36,395 bases of DNA from an uncultured Gammaproteobacteria bacterium (GCA_913031395.1 CAJWDT010000009.1:1-36395), one strand, 5' to 3'; shown: positions 17,672 through 27,217, counted from the stretch's first letter. Notes: a model not told the origin generated them from the letters alone. Made by a program: numbers and translations.

Positions 17672-19752
17672 GAATCTGAGTAATCAATCCTATTCCCAAT
17701 CCACCTATCTACTATAACCTTAGCAAATTCAATTTCATTTTTACCCATCTCTAAAGCATCTTTTTGAGCATCTTCAAGTAATTCTGAGTCTCTTATAGGA
17801 TTGGCTATCTTTAAATCCATAAGACCCGACTGTCTGATGCCATAAATATCTCCAGCTCCCCGAAGTTCTAGATCTTTTTCAGCAATTTGAAATCCATCAT
17901 TAGTAGCTTCCATAGTTTTTATCCTTTCTTCTGCAAGAAGTGACAAGGGTTCTTTGTAAAGTAAGAGGCAATTAGAGTCGGTATTGGCTTTCCTTCCTAC
18001 TCTTCCACGCAATTGATGTAGTTGAGATAAGCCCAATCTTTCTGGATTCTCAATAATCATTAAAGTTGCCTCTGGAACATCAACACCTACTTCAATAACT
18101 GTTGTGCAAACTAAAAGTTGTAAATCACCCTTCCGAAACTGATCAATCACAGTATCCTTTTTTTCTTTTTTTAATCTACCATGAACTAGGCCTACTTTAA
18201 GCCTTGGAAGGGAAGTTGAGATCTCCTTATAAAGCTCTTCAGCGGATTGAGCTTCTAGTTCGTCAGAGTCTTCAATTAAAGTACAAACCCAATATGCTCT
18301 TTGGCCAGTTAGGCAAACTTCCTCTACTCGTTTGATAACCTTTTCTCGGAAAGAATCAGGTCTAGAAGATGTTTTGACCGGATTTCTTCCTGGAGGTAAC
18401 TCATCGATAACTGAAGTTTCTAATGAACCATAAACAGTCATTGCAAGTGTCCTGGGTATTGGAGTTGCAGTCATAATTAATTGATGCGGACTCTGATTTT
18501 CTAAGCCTCCTTTCTCTAACATCGAGAATCTTTGATGCACCCCAAATCTATGCTGTTCATCTATTACTGTTAAGCCTAAATTTTTAAACTCTACTCCTAG
18601 TTGAAAGATTGCATGTGTTCCGATAAGGATATCTATTTTTCCTTCAGCAAGATCTTTAATAAGTGTTTTTCTGTCTTTTGCTTTTGTAGAGCCTGTCAGT
18701 AACTGAGCATGAACACCCATACTCTGGAACCAACCCTTAAATGAACTAAAGTGCTGCTCTGCAAGAATTTCTGTAGGACACAGAAATGCTGTTTGCCAAC
18801 CATTTGATTTTGCATGAAGGGCTGCTAAAGCACCCACAAGAGTTTTACCTGACCCTACATCCCCTTGAAGCAATCTTCTCATTGGAGTCTTGGCTACTAA
18901 ATCATCTTTAATCTCTTCCCAAACTCTCAACTGTGCACCCGTTAAATTGAAAGGCAGCGAGTTAAGAAAATCTTTTTCATGTATTGATTCATCAGTCATT
19001 AACGGTCCAGTCCGTCCTTCAAGCTCGTTCTTTAAAATACCAGCACATAACATGTGAGCTATCAGTTCTTCTTTGATAAGATTTTTTTGAGCAGGATGTC
19101 TTCCTTCTATTAAATCAGTTAGATTTGTTTCCACCGGAGGTTTATGGAGAAATTGTAATGTTTTAAGAAGATTTCCAAATTCAGAATAATTTTGATTTTT
19201 GGACTCTTCTTGCAAGAGATTATTTTTTTCGCAGAATTCTAAGGAACTCTCAATTATCTTTTTTAACTTATTTTGTTGTAAACCAGAGGTTGTGGGGTAA
19301 ATAGGAGTTAGATTTTTTTCTATTTCAATTGCTTCATTTTTTTCAAATACTTGATACTGAGGATGAATCATTTGTTTGCCATTTGGTCCCGGTGTAATGG
19401 CGCCAAAACATCTAATCATTTTTCCCTCTTCGAGCGCTTTATGCTGGGCCATTGCAAAATTAAACATTCTCATTGTTAATTTACCTGTACCGTCATAGAT
19501 TTCTGAAAAAAGCATTCTTCTTCCCCTAAAAACTACTGTAGATTTCATAATCTCACCTTCAATGAGTACAGTATTCTGATAGTTAGCTTCGCTTATTGGT
19601 GTTATAAAGCTTCGGTCTTCATAACGAAATGGAAGATGAAAGGCTGCATCTGGGATTGTAAAGATTCCTAAGTTATTGAGTGAAGACGCTCCTTTGGGCC
19701 CCACACCTTTTAGGTTCTGAATTGAGTGAAGATCTTTTGATTCTTCAGTCAT
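17668..19752 (-). CDS. recG: RecG, ATP-dependent DNA helicase
   Basis: Remodels stalled forks and branched DNA. In 694 residues: an N-terminal OB-fold wedge domain (about 50-150), Walker A GDVGSGKT (297-304), the DEQHRFG motif II (about 398-404), TATPIPRTLAM motif III, the PPGRNPV linker, and motif VI QLRGRVGR. Length is normal. It is the last gene of the gmk-rpoZ-spoT-ridA-recG unit, six bases after ridA. Confidence 0.96.
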   Translation of the reverse strand: MTEESKDLHSIQNLKGVGPKGASSLNNLGIFTIPDAAFHLPFRYEDRSFITPISEANYQNTVLIEGEIMKSTVVFRGRRMLFSEIYDGTGKLTMRMFNFAMAQHKALEEGKMIRCFGAITPGPNGKQMIHPQYQVFEKNEAIEIEKNLTPIYPTTSGLQQNKLKKIIESSLEFCEKNNLLQEESKNQNYSEFGNLLKTLQFLHKPPVETNLTDLIEGRHPAQKNLIKEELIAHMLCAGILKNELEGRTGPLMTDESIHEKDFLNSLPFNLTGAQLRVWEEIKDDLVAKTPMRRLLQGDVGSGKTLVGALAALHAKSNGWQTAFLCPTEILAEQHFSSFKGWFQSMGVHAQLLTGSTKAKDRKTLIKDLAEGKIDILIGTHAIFQLGVEFKNLGLTVIDEQHRFGVHQRFSMLEKGGLENQSPHQLIMTATPIPRTLAMTVYGSLETSVIDELPPGRNPVKTSSRPDSFREKVIKRVEEVCLTGQRAYWVCTLIEDSDELEAQSAEELYKEISTSLPRLKVGLVHGRLKKEKKDTVIDQFRKGDLQLLVCTTVIEVGVDVPEATLMIIENPERLGLSQLHQLRGRVGRKANTDSNCLLLYKEPLSLLAEERIKTMEATNDGFQIAEKDLELRGAGDIYGIRQSGLMDLKIANPIRDSELLEDAQKDALEMGKNEIEFAKVIVDRWIGNRIDYSDS

Positions 19753-19758
19753 AAATTT

Positions 19759-20139
19759 CTATTTTGATTTAGATAAAATTGCTTCTACTTCTATTGAAGA
19801 GTCCAAAGGGAGTCTTGCAACTTGCAAGGCAGCTCTTGCAGGGAAGGGCTCGGTAAAAAGCTCTTTCATTATTTCATTGACTGAATTAAAGAGAGATAAA
19901 TCTTGAAGAGAGACATTCAACTTAACAATGTGATCTAAACTAAGTCCAGCTTCTTCGCAAAGTGCATTTACATTTTTAAAAACTTGTCGGATTTGGTTTT
20001 CATCCCCATCAACCAGCTTCATTGTTTCTGGATCTAGAGGTATTTGTCCGGACAAGAATATTAAATCTTGAGTCTCAATGCCTTGTGAGTATGGTCCAAT
20101 GGCTGCCGGAGCTTTATCAGTACTGATCTTTTTTTTCAT
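19759..20139 (-). CDS. ridA: RidA-family enamine/imine deaminase
   Basis: Hydrolyses reactive enamine/imine intermediates made by PLP enzymes. The 126-residue protein shows APAAIGPYSQG near the N-terminus, FLSGQIPLDPET (about 28-39), and PARAALQVARLP (about 98-109) with the substrate-binding Arg, then EVEAIL at the end. It lies between spoT (two-base gap) and recG (six-base gap), a place where E. coli has trmH. Confidence 0.93.
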   Translation of the reverse strand: MKKKISTDKAPAAIGPYSQGIETQDLIFLSGQIPLDPETMKLVDGDENQIRQVFKNVNALCEEAGLSLDHIVKLNVSLQDLSLFNSVNEIMKELFTEPFPARAALQVARLPLDSSIEVEAILSKSK

Positions 20140-20141
20140 AA

Positions 20142-22286
20142 TTAATGCATAGCTATTGCTTGTCTCATTTCTTGATCATGTATTCTAGTAACTGAGTCGA
20201 TACTTTTAAGGGTTCTTATTTTTCTTAGAATTTTAGATAAATGTAGTCTATCAGATACTTCAAGGTGTAAAACAAACTCATGCATCCCAGTACTAATTTC
20301 TGTTGTTTGGATGGAACTGATGTTAGTCTCTTGACCTGTAATTACTGAAGCTAGATTAGCCAGAAGTCCAGGTTCGTCTTTTGCTACAACCTTAATCTGC
20401 GCAGTGAAAGTTCTGCCCGACGGTTCCCCCCAATTTACAGGAAAACATTGCTGAGGATCTTCTCTTACAGAGAGGATATTTTTACATCTCTCCTGATGAA
20501 CAACCAGCCCACGTTCAGCTGTGAAATGACCAATCACAGAATCACCCGGGATAGGTTTGCAACAAGGAGCATAGTTAACAATGAGTCCTTCAGAGCCTGT
20601 TATTTCAAGTGGGACAATATTTTTTGATTCTATATTGTCTGTTTCTTTCAAGAAACCGATAAATTGTTGTGCAACTATATTTCCTACCCTTAGGCCGAGT
20701 CCAATTTCTTCAAGCAGTCTATTTAAACTTCTGACTCCAATATTATTTAGCACTCCCCTAAGCTCATCCTTATCTATATCTCTAAGTTTTATATTCATAT
20801 TGCCAAGAGATTGATCTAGCAATTTCTTACCAAATTTCCTAGCCTCAGATGTTTTTAAGTTGCTTAGATAATGACGAATACTATTTCTTGCTCTAGGTGT
20901 AACAGCAAAATTTAGCCAAGCTGGTGATGTTTGAGGTACTTTTTCAGTTAATATCTCAACAGTTTGTCCACTTTCTAAAGGTACACTTAAAGGCGCAAGT
21001 CTTCTGTTAATTCTGCAGGCTGCACAATGGTGACCAATATCGGTATGAACAGCATAAGCAAAATCTATGGCAGTGGACCCTCCTGACATTTCAATAACTT
21101 GTCCGCGTGGCGTGAAAACATATATTTCATCTGGAAAAATATCAGTTTTTACTGATTCGATGAATTCTTCTGTAGATTCATAGTTTTCTCTCATTTCCAT
21201 CAATCCAGCAACCCACTTTCTTGCTCTAATCTGAGGACTAGTATCAGATTGATTGCCAGACTTATAAAGCCAATGAGAAGCAATACCATTTTCTGCCATA
21301 TCATTCATTTCTTGGGTTTTAACTTGAACCTCTACAGGAAAGCCCCTTAGCCCAACAACACCTGTATGTAGTGACTGATATCCATTTGATTTAGGAATTG
21401 CTATATAGTCTTTAAATCTCCCTTCCACAGGCTTATAAAGATTATGAATATGACCCAAAGTCCTGTAACAGTTTTCAGGTGTATCTACTATTATTTTTAT
21501 TGCATATACGTCCATTATTTCTTCAAAAGATCTCTGTCTTTGTTTCATCTTTCTGTAAATACTATAAATGTGCTTCTCTCTTCCTTCGACTAAGGCAGGG
21601 ATTCCTTGATCTAGAAGTTTTTTACTGAGTTCTTTTTGAATCTTATCTAGAGTTTTTTTCTGACCTCCTCGATTTTTTTTAACCGCAGCAGTTAGTCTCT
21701 CAAAACGGGTAGGGTAGATTACTTTAAAGGCTAAATCTTCTAATTCACGATAGACATTATTCATACCTATTCTATGAGCAATTGGTGCATAAATTTCTAA
21801 CGTTTCTTTTGCTATCTTTACTTGCTTTTCTCTGCTTAAGTAAAGAAGAGTCCTCATATTGTGCAATCTATCAGCAAGCTTGACCACAATTACTCTTATA
21901 TCTCGAGACATAGCAAGAACCATTTTCTGTAGATTTTCTGCTTCTCCGGCAGTTCGACTCGATATAGATAGTTTATCGAGCTTGCTTACACCATCAACAA
22001 GATCCGCCACATCTTTATTAAATTTTTCTTCTATTACACTTTTTGGAATGCCTGTGTCTTCAATAACATCATGTAACATAGCCGCTGAGAGGCTATCTTC
22101 GTCCATTCTAAAAGAGCTAAGTATTGTTGCTACAGCAATAGGATGTGTGACATAAGGATCACCGCTCGATCTGAATTGGCCAGAATGAGCTTCGCAAGCA
22201 AATTGATAAGCTCTGTTAACTTGCTTAACTTTCTTCGGATCTAGATAATCCGAAAGCTTTTTAGATAAGACTCCAATAGATTCCAT
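20142..22286 (-). CDS. spoT: SpoT, bifunctional (p)ppGpp synthetase/hydrolase
   Basis: Controls (p)ppGpp levels. The HD hydrolase domain is intact (H72-D73 and E76-D77 in LHDVIED; FRSSGDPYVTHPI before it). The synthetase domain has GRFKDYIAIPKSNGYQSLHT, with the RFKD (RxKD) motif of bifunctional Rel/SpoT rather than the ExDD of RelA. A TGS domain follows (about 388-450: IYVFTPRGQVIEM) and an ACT domain ends the 714-residue protein. It follows rpoZ after 69 bases. It may be the only synthetase of the organism, but that needs the whole genome. Confidence 0.96.
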   Translation of the reverse strand: MESIGVLSKKLSDYLDPKKVKQVNRAYQFACEAHSGQFRSSGDPYVTHPIAVATILSSFRMDEDSLSAAMLHDVIEDTGIPKSVIEEKFNKDVADLVDGVSKLDKLSISSRTAGEAENLQKMVLAMSRDIRVIVVKLADRLHNMRTLLYLSREKQVKIAKETLEIYAPIAHRIGMNNVYRELEDLAFKVIYPTRFERLTAAVKKNRGGQKKTLDKIQKELSKKLLDQGIPALVEGREKHIYSIYRKMKQRQRSFEEIMDVYAIKIIVDTPENCYRTLGHIHNLYKPVEGRFKDYIAIPKSNGYQSLHTGVVGLRGFPVEVQVKTQEMNDMAENGIASHWLYKSGNQSDTSPQIRARKWVAGLMEMRENYESTEEFIESVKTDIFPDEIYVFTPRGQVIEMSGGSTAIDFAYAVHTDIGHHCAACRINRRLAPLSVPLESGQTVEILTEKVPQTSPAWLNFAVTPRARNSIRHYLSNLKTSEARKFGKKLLDQSLGNMNIKLRDIDKDELRGVLNNIGVRSLNRLLEEIGLGLRVGNIVAQQFIGFLKETDNIESKNIVPLEITGSEGLIVNYAPCCKPIPGDSVIGHFTAERGLVVHQERCKNILSVREDPQQCFPVNWGEPSGRTFTAQIKVVAKDEPGLLANLASVITGQETNISSIQTTEISTGMHEFVLHLEVSDRLHLSKILRKIRTLKSIDSVTRIHDQEMRQAIAMH

Positions 22287-22355
22287 AACAAAAATAAGAC
22301 AACAAAGATTAAGTATCTCTGTTTTCTAATGTTATTGCTATTTTTTTTAGATTTT

Positions 22356-22628
22356 TTAAGACTGCGGTAAGTCTTCAGCAGAAAGTTCGTCAGAGAATTC
22401 CTGTTCTAGATCAGCGATATCAACTTTCAGATCATTAATGTTTTCAACAGATACTGTTCCAGCTTCAATTTCTCTCAAAGCCATTACGGTAGGTTTATCA
22501 TCTTCCCAATCCAAAGTAGGGCGCCTGCCACCAGTAGCAAGCTGTCTAGCTCTTTTAGCAGCCAATATTATCAACTCATATCTTGTTGATACCTTTTCTA
22601 AACATTCTTCTACAGTAATTCTAGCCAT
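22356..22628 (-). CDS. rpoZ: RpoZ, RNA polymerase omega subunit
   Basis: A 90-residue omega subunit that helps assemble RNA polymerase and, with beta', forms a ppGpp site. It begins [13 protein letters not shown] and contains the family core [18 protein letters not shown] and ALREIEAG. The C-terminal tail is acidic and variable, as usual. It lies between gmk and spoT in the conserved gammaproteobacterial order. Confidence 0.96.
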   Translation of the reverse strand: MARITVEECLEKVSTRYELIILAAKRARQLATGGRRPTLDWEDDKPTVMALREIEAGTVSVENINDLKVDIADLEQEFSDELSAEDLPQS

Positions 22629-22678
22629 TTTCTTATCAATTGGTTGTGAGGGTCAGCATTCTAAAGCAAACTCTTTGT

Positions 22679-23293
22679 TCAATCCAGCAATAGATTTAAA
22701 GACTTATCAACCACTCTACCTCTTTCTTCTGTTAAGCCTTCTTCAGTGAAAATAAATTTTTTTAAATCTTCTAGTGCTAGAGAGAAATTATCATTAACAA
22801 TGATTTGATCAAATTTCTTTCCTATCTCAACTTCTTTTTTTGCTTCTTTCAGTCTTTTTTTTATTTCCTCTTGAGAATCTTGAGCTCGTTTACTTAGTCT
22901 GGAAGATAAATCATCATAAGATGGAGGGATAATAAAAATTGTTCTGGTATCGGGAAAAGCTTCTTTCACTTGCAATGCCCCCTGGATATCAAGTTCCAAG
23001 ATCACATTTTCTTTGTTAGACAGAGAATTTAGAACCCATTCTCTCGGTGTGCCATAAAAATTACCAAAAACTTCTGCGTATTCTAAAAAATCGTCATTCT
23101 TAATCTTATCTTCAAATTCTTCTTTAGAAATGAAGAAATATGATACGTGATCTTTTTCCTCAGCCCTCTTTTCTCGTGTCGTGCATGAAATACCAAGTTT
23201 GGTTTTTTTTGCATTCTCGTCTTCTAAAGTAGCATTAATTAGGGATGTCTTGCCTGTGCCAGACGGTGCAGATATTACAAATAATTTGCCCAT
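22679..23293 (-). CDS. gmk: Gmk, guanylate kinase
   Basis: Phosphorylates GMP to GDP with ATP. The 204-residue protein starts with the P-loop region [13 protein letters not shown] (about 6-18), then the GMP-binding [19 protein letters not shown] and the [15 protein letters not shown] Walker B segment. It opens the gmk-rpoZ-spoT-ridA-recG unit and is divergent from pyrE across 59 AT-rich bases. Confidence 0.96.
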   Translation of the reverse strand: MGKLFVISAPSGTGKTSLINATLEDENAKKTKLGISCTTREKRAEEKDHVSYFFISKEEFEDKIKNDDFLEYAEVFGNFYGTPREWVLNSLSNKENVILELDIQGALQVKEAFPDTRTIFIIPPSYDDLSSRLSKRAQDSQEEIKKRLKEAKKEVEIGKKFDQIIVNDNFSLALEDLKKFIFTEEGLTEERGRVVDKSLNLLLD

Positions 23294-23352
23294 GATTAAA
23301 AAAAGTTTATTGTAGGTGAAATATATTTAAAATATTTAAGTTTTTATAATTT

Positions 23353-23982
23353 ATGCAAAAAAAAGAGGACATTTTCTTTGAGTTAGCTCTACAGTCTAAT
23401 TCATTATTACTTGGTGATTTCACCTTAAAATCTGGTAGAAGGAGTCCTTATTTTTTTAATATTGGTTCATTTTTTAATGAGGGTCATATCGGAAAACTTG
23501 CAGAGTTATATGCAGAAGTCATTCAGGATAATAAAATAGAATTTGACGTTATTTTTGGACCGGCATACAAAGGCATACCATTGGCTGCAGCTATTTCAGC
23601 CATCTTTAGTCTTAAGTATTCAGTATCAATTCCATTTGCATTTGATAGAAAAGAAGAGAAATCGCATGGAGAGGGAGGATCTATCGTAGGAGAGTTGAAA
23701 GATAAAAGAGTACTTGTAATTGATGATGTCCTTACTGCAGGAACAGCCCTTAAACAGTCTATATCAACTATAAATAATTATGGTGGTCAGGTAGTAGGTA
23801 GTCTAGTTGCCTTAGATAGAGAGGAAGTTTTAGAAGGTGTTTTAGCCAGAGATAAAATTATTCATGACTCCAATGTTGAAGTGATGTCGATTGCAAGAAT
23901 TTCTCAGTTGATAGATTTTTTCAATTTATCCAACAGAAAAGAAGAAGCAAATATAATAAAAAATTATCTTACAGGTCTTTAA
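23353..23982 (+). CDS. pyrE: PyrE, orotate phosphoribosyltransferase
   Basis: Joins orotate and PRPP to give OMP in pyrimidine synthesis. The PRPP-binding motif is VIDDVLTAGTA (about 122-132); FTLKSGRRSPYFFNIGSF near the N-terminus and FGPAYKGIPLA (about 68-78) are the substrate loops. The 209-residue length is normal. The stop overlaps the ribE start by one base (TAATG), so translation is probably coupled. There is no attenuator-like hairpin and poly-U upstream, unlike the E. coli rph-pyrE region. Confidence 0.95.
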   Translation: MQKKEDIFFELALQSNSLLLGDFTLKSGRRSPYFFNIGSFFNEGHIGKLAELYAEVIQDNKIEFDVIFGPAYKGIPLAAAISAIFSLKYSVSIPFAFDRKEEKSHGEGGSIVGELKDKRVLVIDDVLTAGTALKQSISTINNYGGQVVGSLVALDREEVLEGVLARDKIIHDSNVEVMSIARISQLIDFFNLSNRKEEANIIKNYLTGL

Positions 23983-24584
23983 TGTTTACAGGAATAGTAC
24001 AAGAAATAGGAGTTGTTTCTAAAAAGCAGGAAACAGACTCAGGAATTTGCCTAACTATAGATTGTTCAGAGACGTTTCTGGAGAAGTTGTCTATTGGAGC
24101 GAGTATTTCTGTTAATGGTGTATGTCTTACTGTGGTGGAGTTTACTGAAAATACTGTTGCTTTTGATGTTATTCCTGAGACTTTGAGAGTCACCAACTTG
24201 AATACAGTGTCTGAAAACTCACGTGTAAACCTTGAACGATCATTAAAGTTTGGAGATGAAGTTGGAGGTCATGTTTTATCAGGTCATATTTCTTGTACCG
24301 CGCCCTCAAGACTAATTGAATCAGATGATGAAGTTGAATTAATCTTATCCTGTCCAGATCAATGGATTAATTATATTTTCTATAAAGGATATGTTGCTAT
24401 TAATGGAGCGAGCCTTACTGTTGCAAGAAAAGAAAGCGACACTTTTTCAGTATTTCTCATACCCGAAACACTCAAGGCAACAAACTTGAATGAAATTCTA
24501 GATGGAGACTTATTGAATATCGAGGTTGATCAAACAACTTATGCTGCCGTCAAAGCTGCAGAAGCAAGATTCGCAGATAATTAG
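23982..24584 (+). CDS. ribE: RibE, riboflavin synthase alpha chain
   Basis: Dismutates two lumazines to riboflavin. The 200-residue protein is an internal repeat of two lumazine-binding domains: MFTGIVQEIG and SVNGVCLTVV in the first, GGHVLSGHIS and AINGASLTVA in the second. Both halves are complete. It follows pyrE with a one-base overlap and converges with yqeY, from which it is separated by 66 bases with no clear terminator. Confidence 0.95.
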   Translation: MFTGIVQEIGVVSKKQETDSGICLTIDCSETFLEKLSIGASISVNGVCLTVVEFTENTVAFDVIPETLRVTNLNTVSENSRVNLERSLKFGDEVGGHVLSGHISCTAPSRLIESDDEVELILSCPDQWINYIFYKGYVAINGASLTVARKESDTFSVFLIPETLKATNLNEILDGDLLNIEVDQTTYAAVKAAEARFADN

Positions 24585-24650
24585 TGTTACAAATTATTTA
24601 TTTGATCAAAATAGAGAAGTAAGAACAGAGAAGAGAAAAGGGTATTTACT

Positions 24651-25097
24651 CTAGAGATTCTCTTTTACAATTTTACTGACAATTCCCATATCAGCATTTC
24701 CTTTTATTTTTGACTTGAGTGCACCCATGACCTTACCCATATCTTGAGGCTCTTTTGCTTGTGTTTCAGAAATAGCTTCAAGAACAATTACCTTTATGGC
24801 TTCTTCGCTAAGTTGCTCTGGCAGGAAGTCTTGAAGAATTAATATTTCTTCATTTTCTTTATTTGCTAACTCACTTCTTCCTGCATCCAAGAACTGAGTC
24901 TTAGATTCTTTACGCTGTTTAATCATTCTTTGAAGAATTTTTATGGAGTCTTCATTGGTAATTTCTTCTCTGCGATCGATTTCTTCTTTTTTTAGCTCTG
25001 ATAGTGCCATACGAAGAGTTGAAGTTTTTTCCTTATTTCTTTCTCTCATAGCAGATTTGACTGCCTCTTCTACGAGATGTCTTATTGAATCTGACAC
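24651..25097 (-). CDS. yqeY: GatB/YqeY-domain protein
   Basis: A 148-residue YqeY-family protein, related to the C-terminal tRNA-binding domain of GatB; its own role is not firmly known. Typical pieces are STLRMALSELKKEEIDR, RMIKQRKES, LQDFLPEQLSEE and the C-terminal KEPQDMGKVMGALKSKIKG. The start codon is GTG at 25097. It follows rpsU by 11 bases. In many gammaproteobacteria dnaG comes next; here the next gene is the convergent ribE. Confidence 0.92.
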   Translation of the reverse strand: MSDSIRHLVEEAVKSAMRERNKEKTSTLRMALSELKKEEIDRREEITNEDSIKILQRMIKQRKESKTQFLDAGRSELANKENEEILILQDFLPEQLSEEAIKVIVLEAISETQAKEPQDMGKVMGALKSKIKGNADMGIVSKIVKENL

Positions 25098-25108
25098 AAG
25101 AATTTTGA

Positions 25109-25324
25109 TTAAAACCTAGGAGGTCTTCCTAAACGGTTTTTTCTTTGATTTTTTTGTTCTCTTTTAACTGCAGCAGCTTTTTTTCGTTTTAGAACGGAAG
25201 TTGGTTTTTCATAAAACTCCCTTTTTCTAACTTCAGGAATGATACCTGCTTTTTCACAGGCTCTTTTGAACTTCCTGAGTCCTACATCAAAAGATTCGTT
25301 TGGTCTTATTTTTATTGATGGCAT
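25109..25324 (-). CDS. rpsU: RpsU, 30S ribosomal protein S21
   Basis: A 71-residue basic protein of the small subunit. It starts [21 protein letters not shown], contains [18 protein letters not shown], and ends with an Arg/Lys-rich tail with RRPPRF-like residues (GRPPRF). An AAGGGA ribosome site precedes the ATG. It is divergent from tsaD, the standard arrangement around the macromolecular-synthesis operon. Confidence 0.97.
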   Translation of the reverse strand: MPSIKIRPNESFDVGLRKFKRACEKAGIIPEVRKREFYEKPTSVLKRKKAAAVKREQKNQRKNRLGRPPRF

Positions 25325-25348
25325 AAATATCCCTTTCGGATGCGCAAT

Positions 25349-25354
25349 TCTATA
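25349..25354 (-). promoter_or_regulatory. -10 box of the rpsU promoter
   Basis: On the minus strand TATAGA, extended to TATAGAAT, is followed by TGCGC. The predicted start is near 25342, giving a leader of about 18 bases to rpsU. The -35 is not clear; ACTTTC is at the 17-base spacing. Confidence 0.45.
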
Positions 25355-25423
25355 GAAGCATTTTTAATTTGGAAAGTGTTTCTTTTTTTTTATTTTCAAC
25401 GAAAATAGCTATCTTGAAATGAT

Positions 25424-26434
25424 ATGAAAGTTCTAGGAATTGAAACCTCTTGTGATGAAACAGGTGTAGCTATCTTTGATACGGATAAGAACACGATTGT
25501 TTCAGAGCAATTATATAGTCAGGCAGCAAAACATGCTTTGTATGGAGGTGTCGTGCCTGAATTGGCTTCAAGAGATCATCTCAAGAAACTCATTCCCCTA
25601 ATAGAGTTAACAGTTCAAGAATCTGGCTACACTCTTAATGAAATAGATGGCATAGCTTATACAGCTGGTCCAGGACTCAGAGGACCTCTTTTAATTGGAG
25701 CTTCTACTGCAAAAGCTATTGCTCTCAGTCTAGGAAAACCCTCCGTAGGAGTGCATCACATGGAAGCACATCTTCTGATTAATCTTTTAGAAGATCCCGC
25801 TCCATCTTTTCCTTTCTTAACTTTACTGATTTCAGGAGGTCATTGTCTTCTCATCAACTCTCAATCTCTTGGTAGTTATCAAATAATCGGACAGACACTA
25901 GATGATGCAGTGGGGGAGGCATTTGATAAAGTTGCTAAGATCTTAGAGCTCGGTTACCCAGGAGGACCAAAAATTGAGGTTTTAGCAAAAGAAGGAGATT
26001 CATCTGCATTTAATTTTCCCAGACCAATGACAAATAAATCCAATCTAGATTTCAGCTTCAGTGGATTAAAGACAGCAGTTTATTATGAGTATAAAAAGTA
26101 TAAGAAAATTTCTAATAATCAAAAAGCTGACATAGCTGCTTCTTTTCAAGCTGCTGTTGCGGATACTTTATTGTTGAAAACCAGAAGCGCGCTTATAGAA
26201 ACTGATCTGAATGAATTGGTGATTGGAGGAGGTGTTGCCTCTAATAAATTTATTAGAGAAAGGCTAGTGACAGGCTTAAAAGAAACTAAAATTTTTTTCC
26301 CGCCAATTGAGAGATGCACTGATAATGGAGCAATGATTGCTTATGCAGGGAGTTTTTATCTAAAAGAGACGGAGCAAAATATGAGCCTTGATATTAAACC
26401 AAGATGGCCTTTATCAGAACTTAACCATGGATAA
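25424..26434 (+). CDS. tsaD: TsaD, tRNA N6-threonylcarbamoyladenosine transferase
   Basis: Transfers threonylcarbamoyl to A37 of ANN-decoding tRNAs together with TsaB and TsaE. The 336-residue protein begins GIETSCDETGVA, has the metal ligand motif HMEAH (about 111-115), TLLISGGHC (about 133-141), DDAVGEAFDK, FSGLKTA and GGGVASN. Length is normal. It overlaps folB by eight bases and forms a plus-strand unit tsaD-folB-folK. Confidence 0.96.
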   Translation: MKVLGIETSCDETGVAIFDTDKNTIVSEQLYSQAAKHALYGGVVPELASRDHLKKLIPLIELTVQESGYTLNEIDGIAYTAGPGLRGPLLIGASTAKAIALSLGKPSVGVHHMEAHLLINLLEDPAPSFPFLTLLISGGHCLLINSQSLGSYQIIGQTLDDAVGEAFDKVAKILELGYPGGPKIEVLAKEGDSSAFNFPRPMTNKSNLDFSFSGLKTAVYYEYKKYKKISNNQKADIAASFQAAVADTLLLKTRSALIETDLNELVIGGGVASNKFIRERLVTGLKETKIFFPPIERCTDNGAMIAYAGSFYLKETEQNMSLDIKPRWPLSELNHG

Positions 26435-26774
26435 AGTATTTATCAATAATTTAGCTGTTGAAGCAATCATAGGTATTTTCCAGTGGGAAAGAGAGGTTAG
26501 ACAGCTTATATCAATAGATATTGAAATGGATTTTGATAATAAACAGGCTGCTAAGTCTGACAATATAGAAGATGCACTCAATTATAAACTTGTAGGTAAG
26601 AGAATTACTGGCTACGTAAAAAATTCAAAATTTAAATTAGTTGAAGCTCTAGCAGAAAATATATCTAAGATAATACTAAAGGAATTTCCAGTGTCTAAGG
26701 TGAAAGTAACTTTATGCAAACCAGGTGCAATGAGGGGCTCAGATTCTGTAGGAATCTCGATTGTTAGACCTTGA
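26427..26774 (+). CDS. folB: FolB, dihydroneopterin aldolase
   Basis: Cleaves 7,8-dihydroneopterin in folate synthesis. The 115-residue protein has VEAIIGIFQWERE near the N-terminus with the conserved Glu, LVEALAENIS in the middle and the Lys-bearing LCKPGAMRGSDSVG loop near the C-terminus. The frame is open further upstream inside tsaD, but family homology starts at the ATG at 26427. It overlaps folK by four bases. Confidence 0.95.
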   Translation: MDKVFINNLAVEAIIGIFQWEREVRQLISIDIEMDFDNKQAAKSDNIEDALNYKLVGKRITGYVKNSKFKLVEALAENISKIILKEFPVSKVKVTLCKPGAMRGSDSVGISIVRP

Positions 26775-27217
26775 AGCAATTAGTCTTTATCAGTATCGGA
26801 AGTAATCTAGATGCTGAAAAAAATATGAATCTTGCCAAATATCATCTCGACCTCATTTTTGATGTTACTTATTCAGGTATATACAAAACACCAGCTGAAG
26901 GTTTTGTCGGTGGAGATTTTCTAAATAGAGTTTGTAAATTTGAAACTGAAGTTGATCCATATGAGATCCGCTTAATGCTAAAGAAAATCGAATATGATAT
27001 GGGTAGAACAAATGACCAGAAGGGCATGTCTAGTAGAGTAATAGATCTAGATCTTATCTTATATGGAGACTTAAAAATCAATGATCATGAGTTAGAAATC
27101 CCAAGTTCTGATATTGAAAATTATAAATTTGTTCTAGAACCTTTAGCTGAAATTGCACCTACCTCTATTCATCCAATCTTAAAAAAGTCTTATCTAGAAT
27201 TGCTAAATTTTTTATAA
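26771..27217 (+). CDS. folK: FolK, HPPK (hydroxymethyldihydropterin pyrophosphokinase)
   Basis: Transfers pyrophosphate from ATP to 6-hydroxymethyldihydropterin, the step after FolB. The 148-residue protein has ISIGSNLDAEKN (about 7-18), GIYKTPAEGF, FLNRVCKFET, and the signature SSRVIDLDLILYG. The start codon is TTG, overlapping the folB stop (TTGA). HPPK and FolB are adjacent separate proteins rather than a fusion. Confidence 0.94.
   Translation: MKQLVFISIGSNLDAEKNMNLAKYHLDLIFDVTYSGIYKTPAEGFVGGDFLNRVCKFETEVDPYEIRLMLKKIEYDMGRTNDQKGMSSRVIDLDLILYGDLKINDHELEIPSSDIENYKFVLEPLAEIAPTSIHPILKKSYLELLNFL

Noticed and set aside
23345-23350. TATAAT just before pyrE
   Set aside because: It ends two bases before the ATG, so a start site would fall inside the gene. 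The gap is simply AT-rich.
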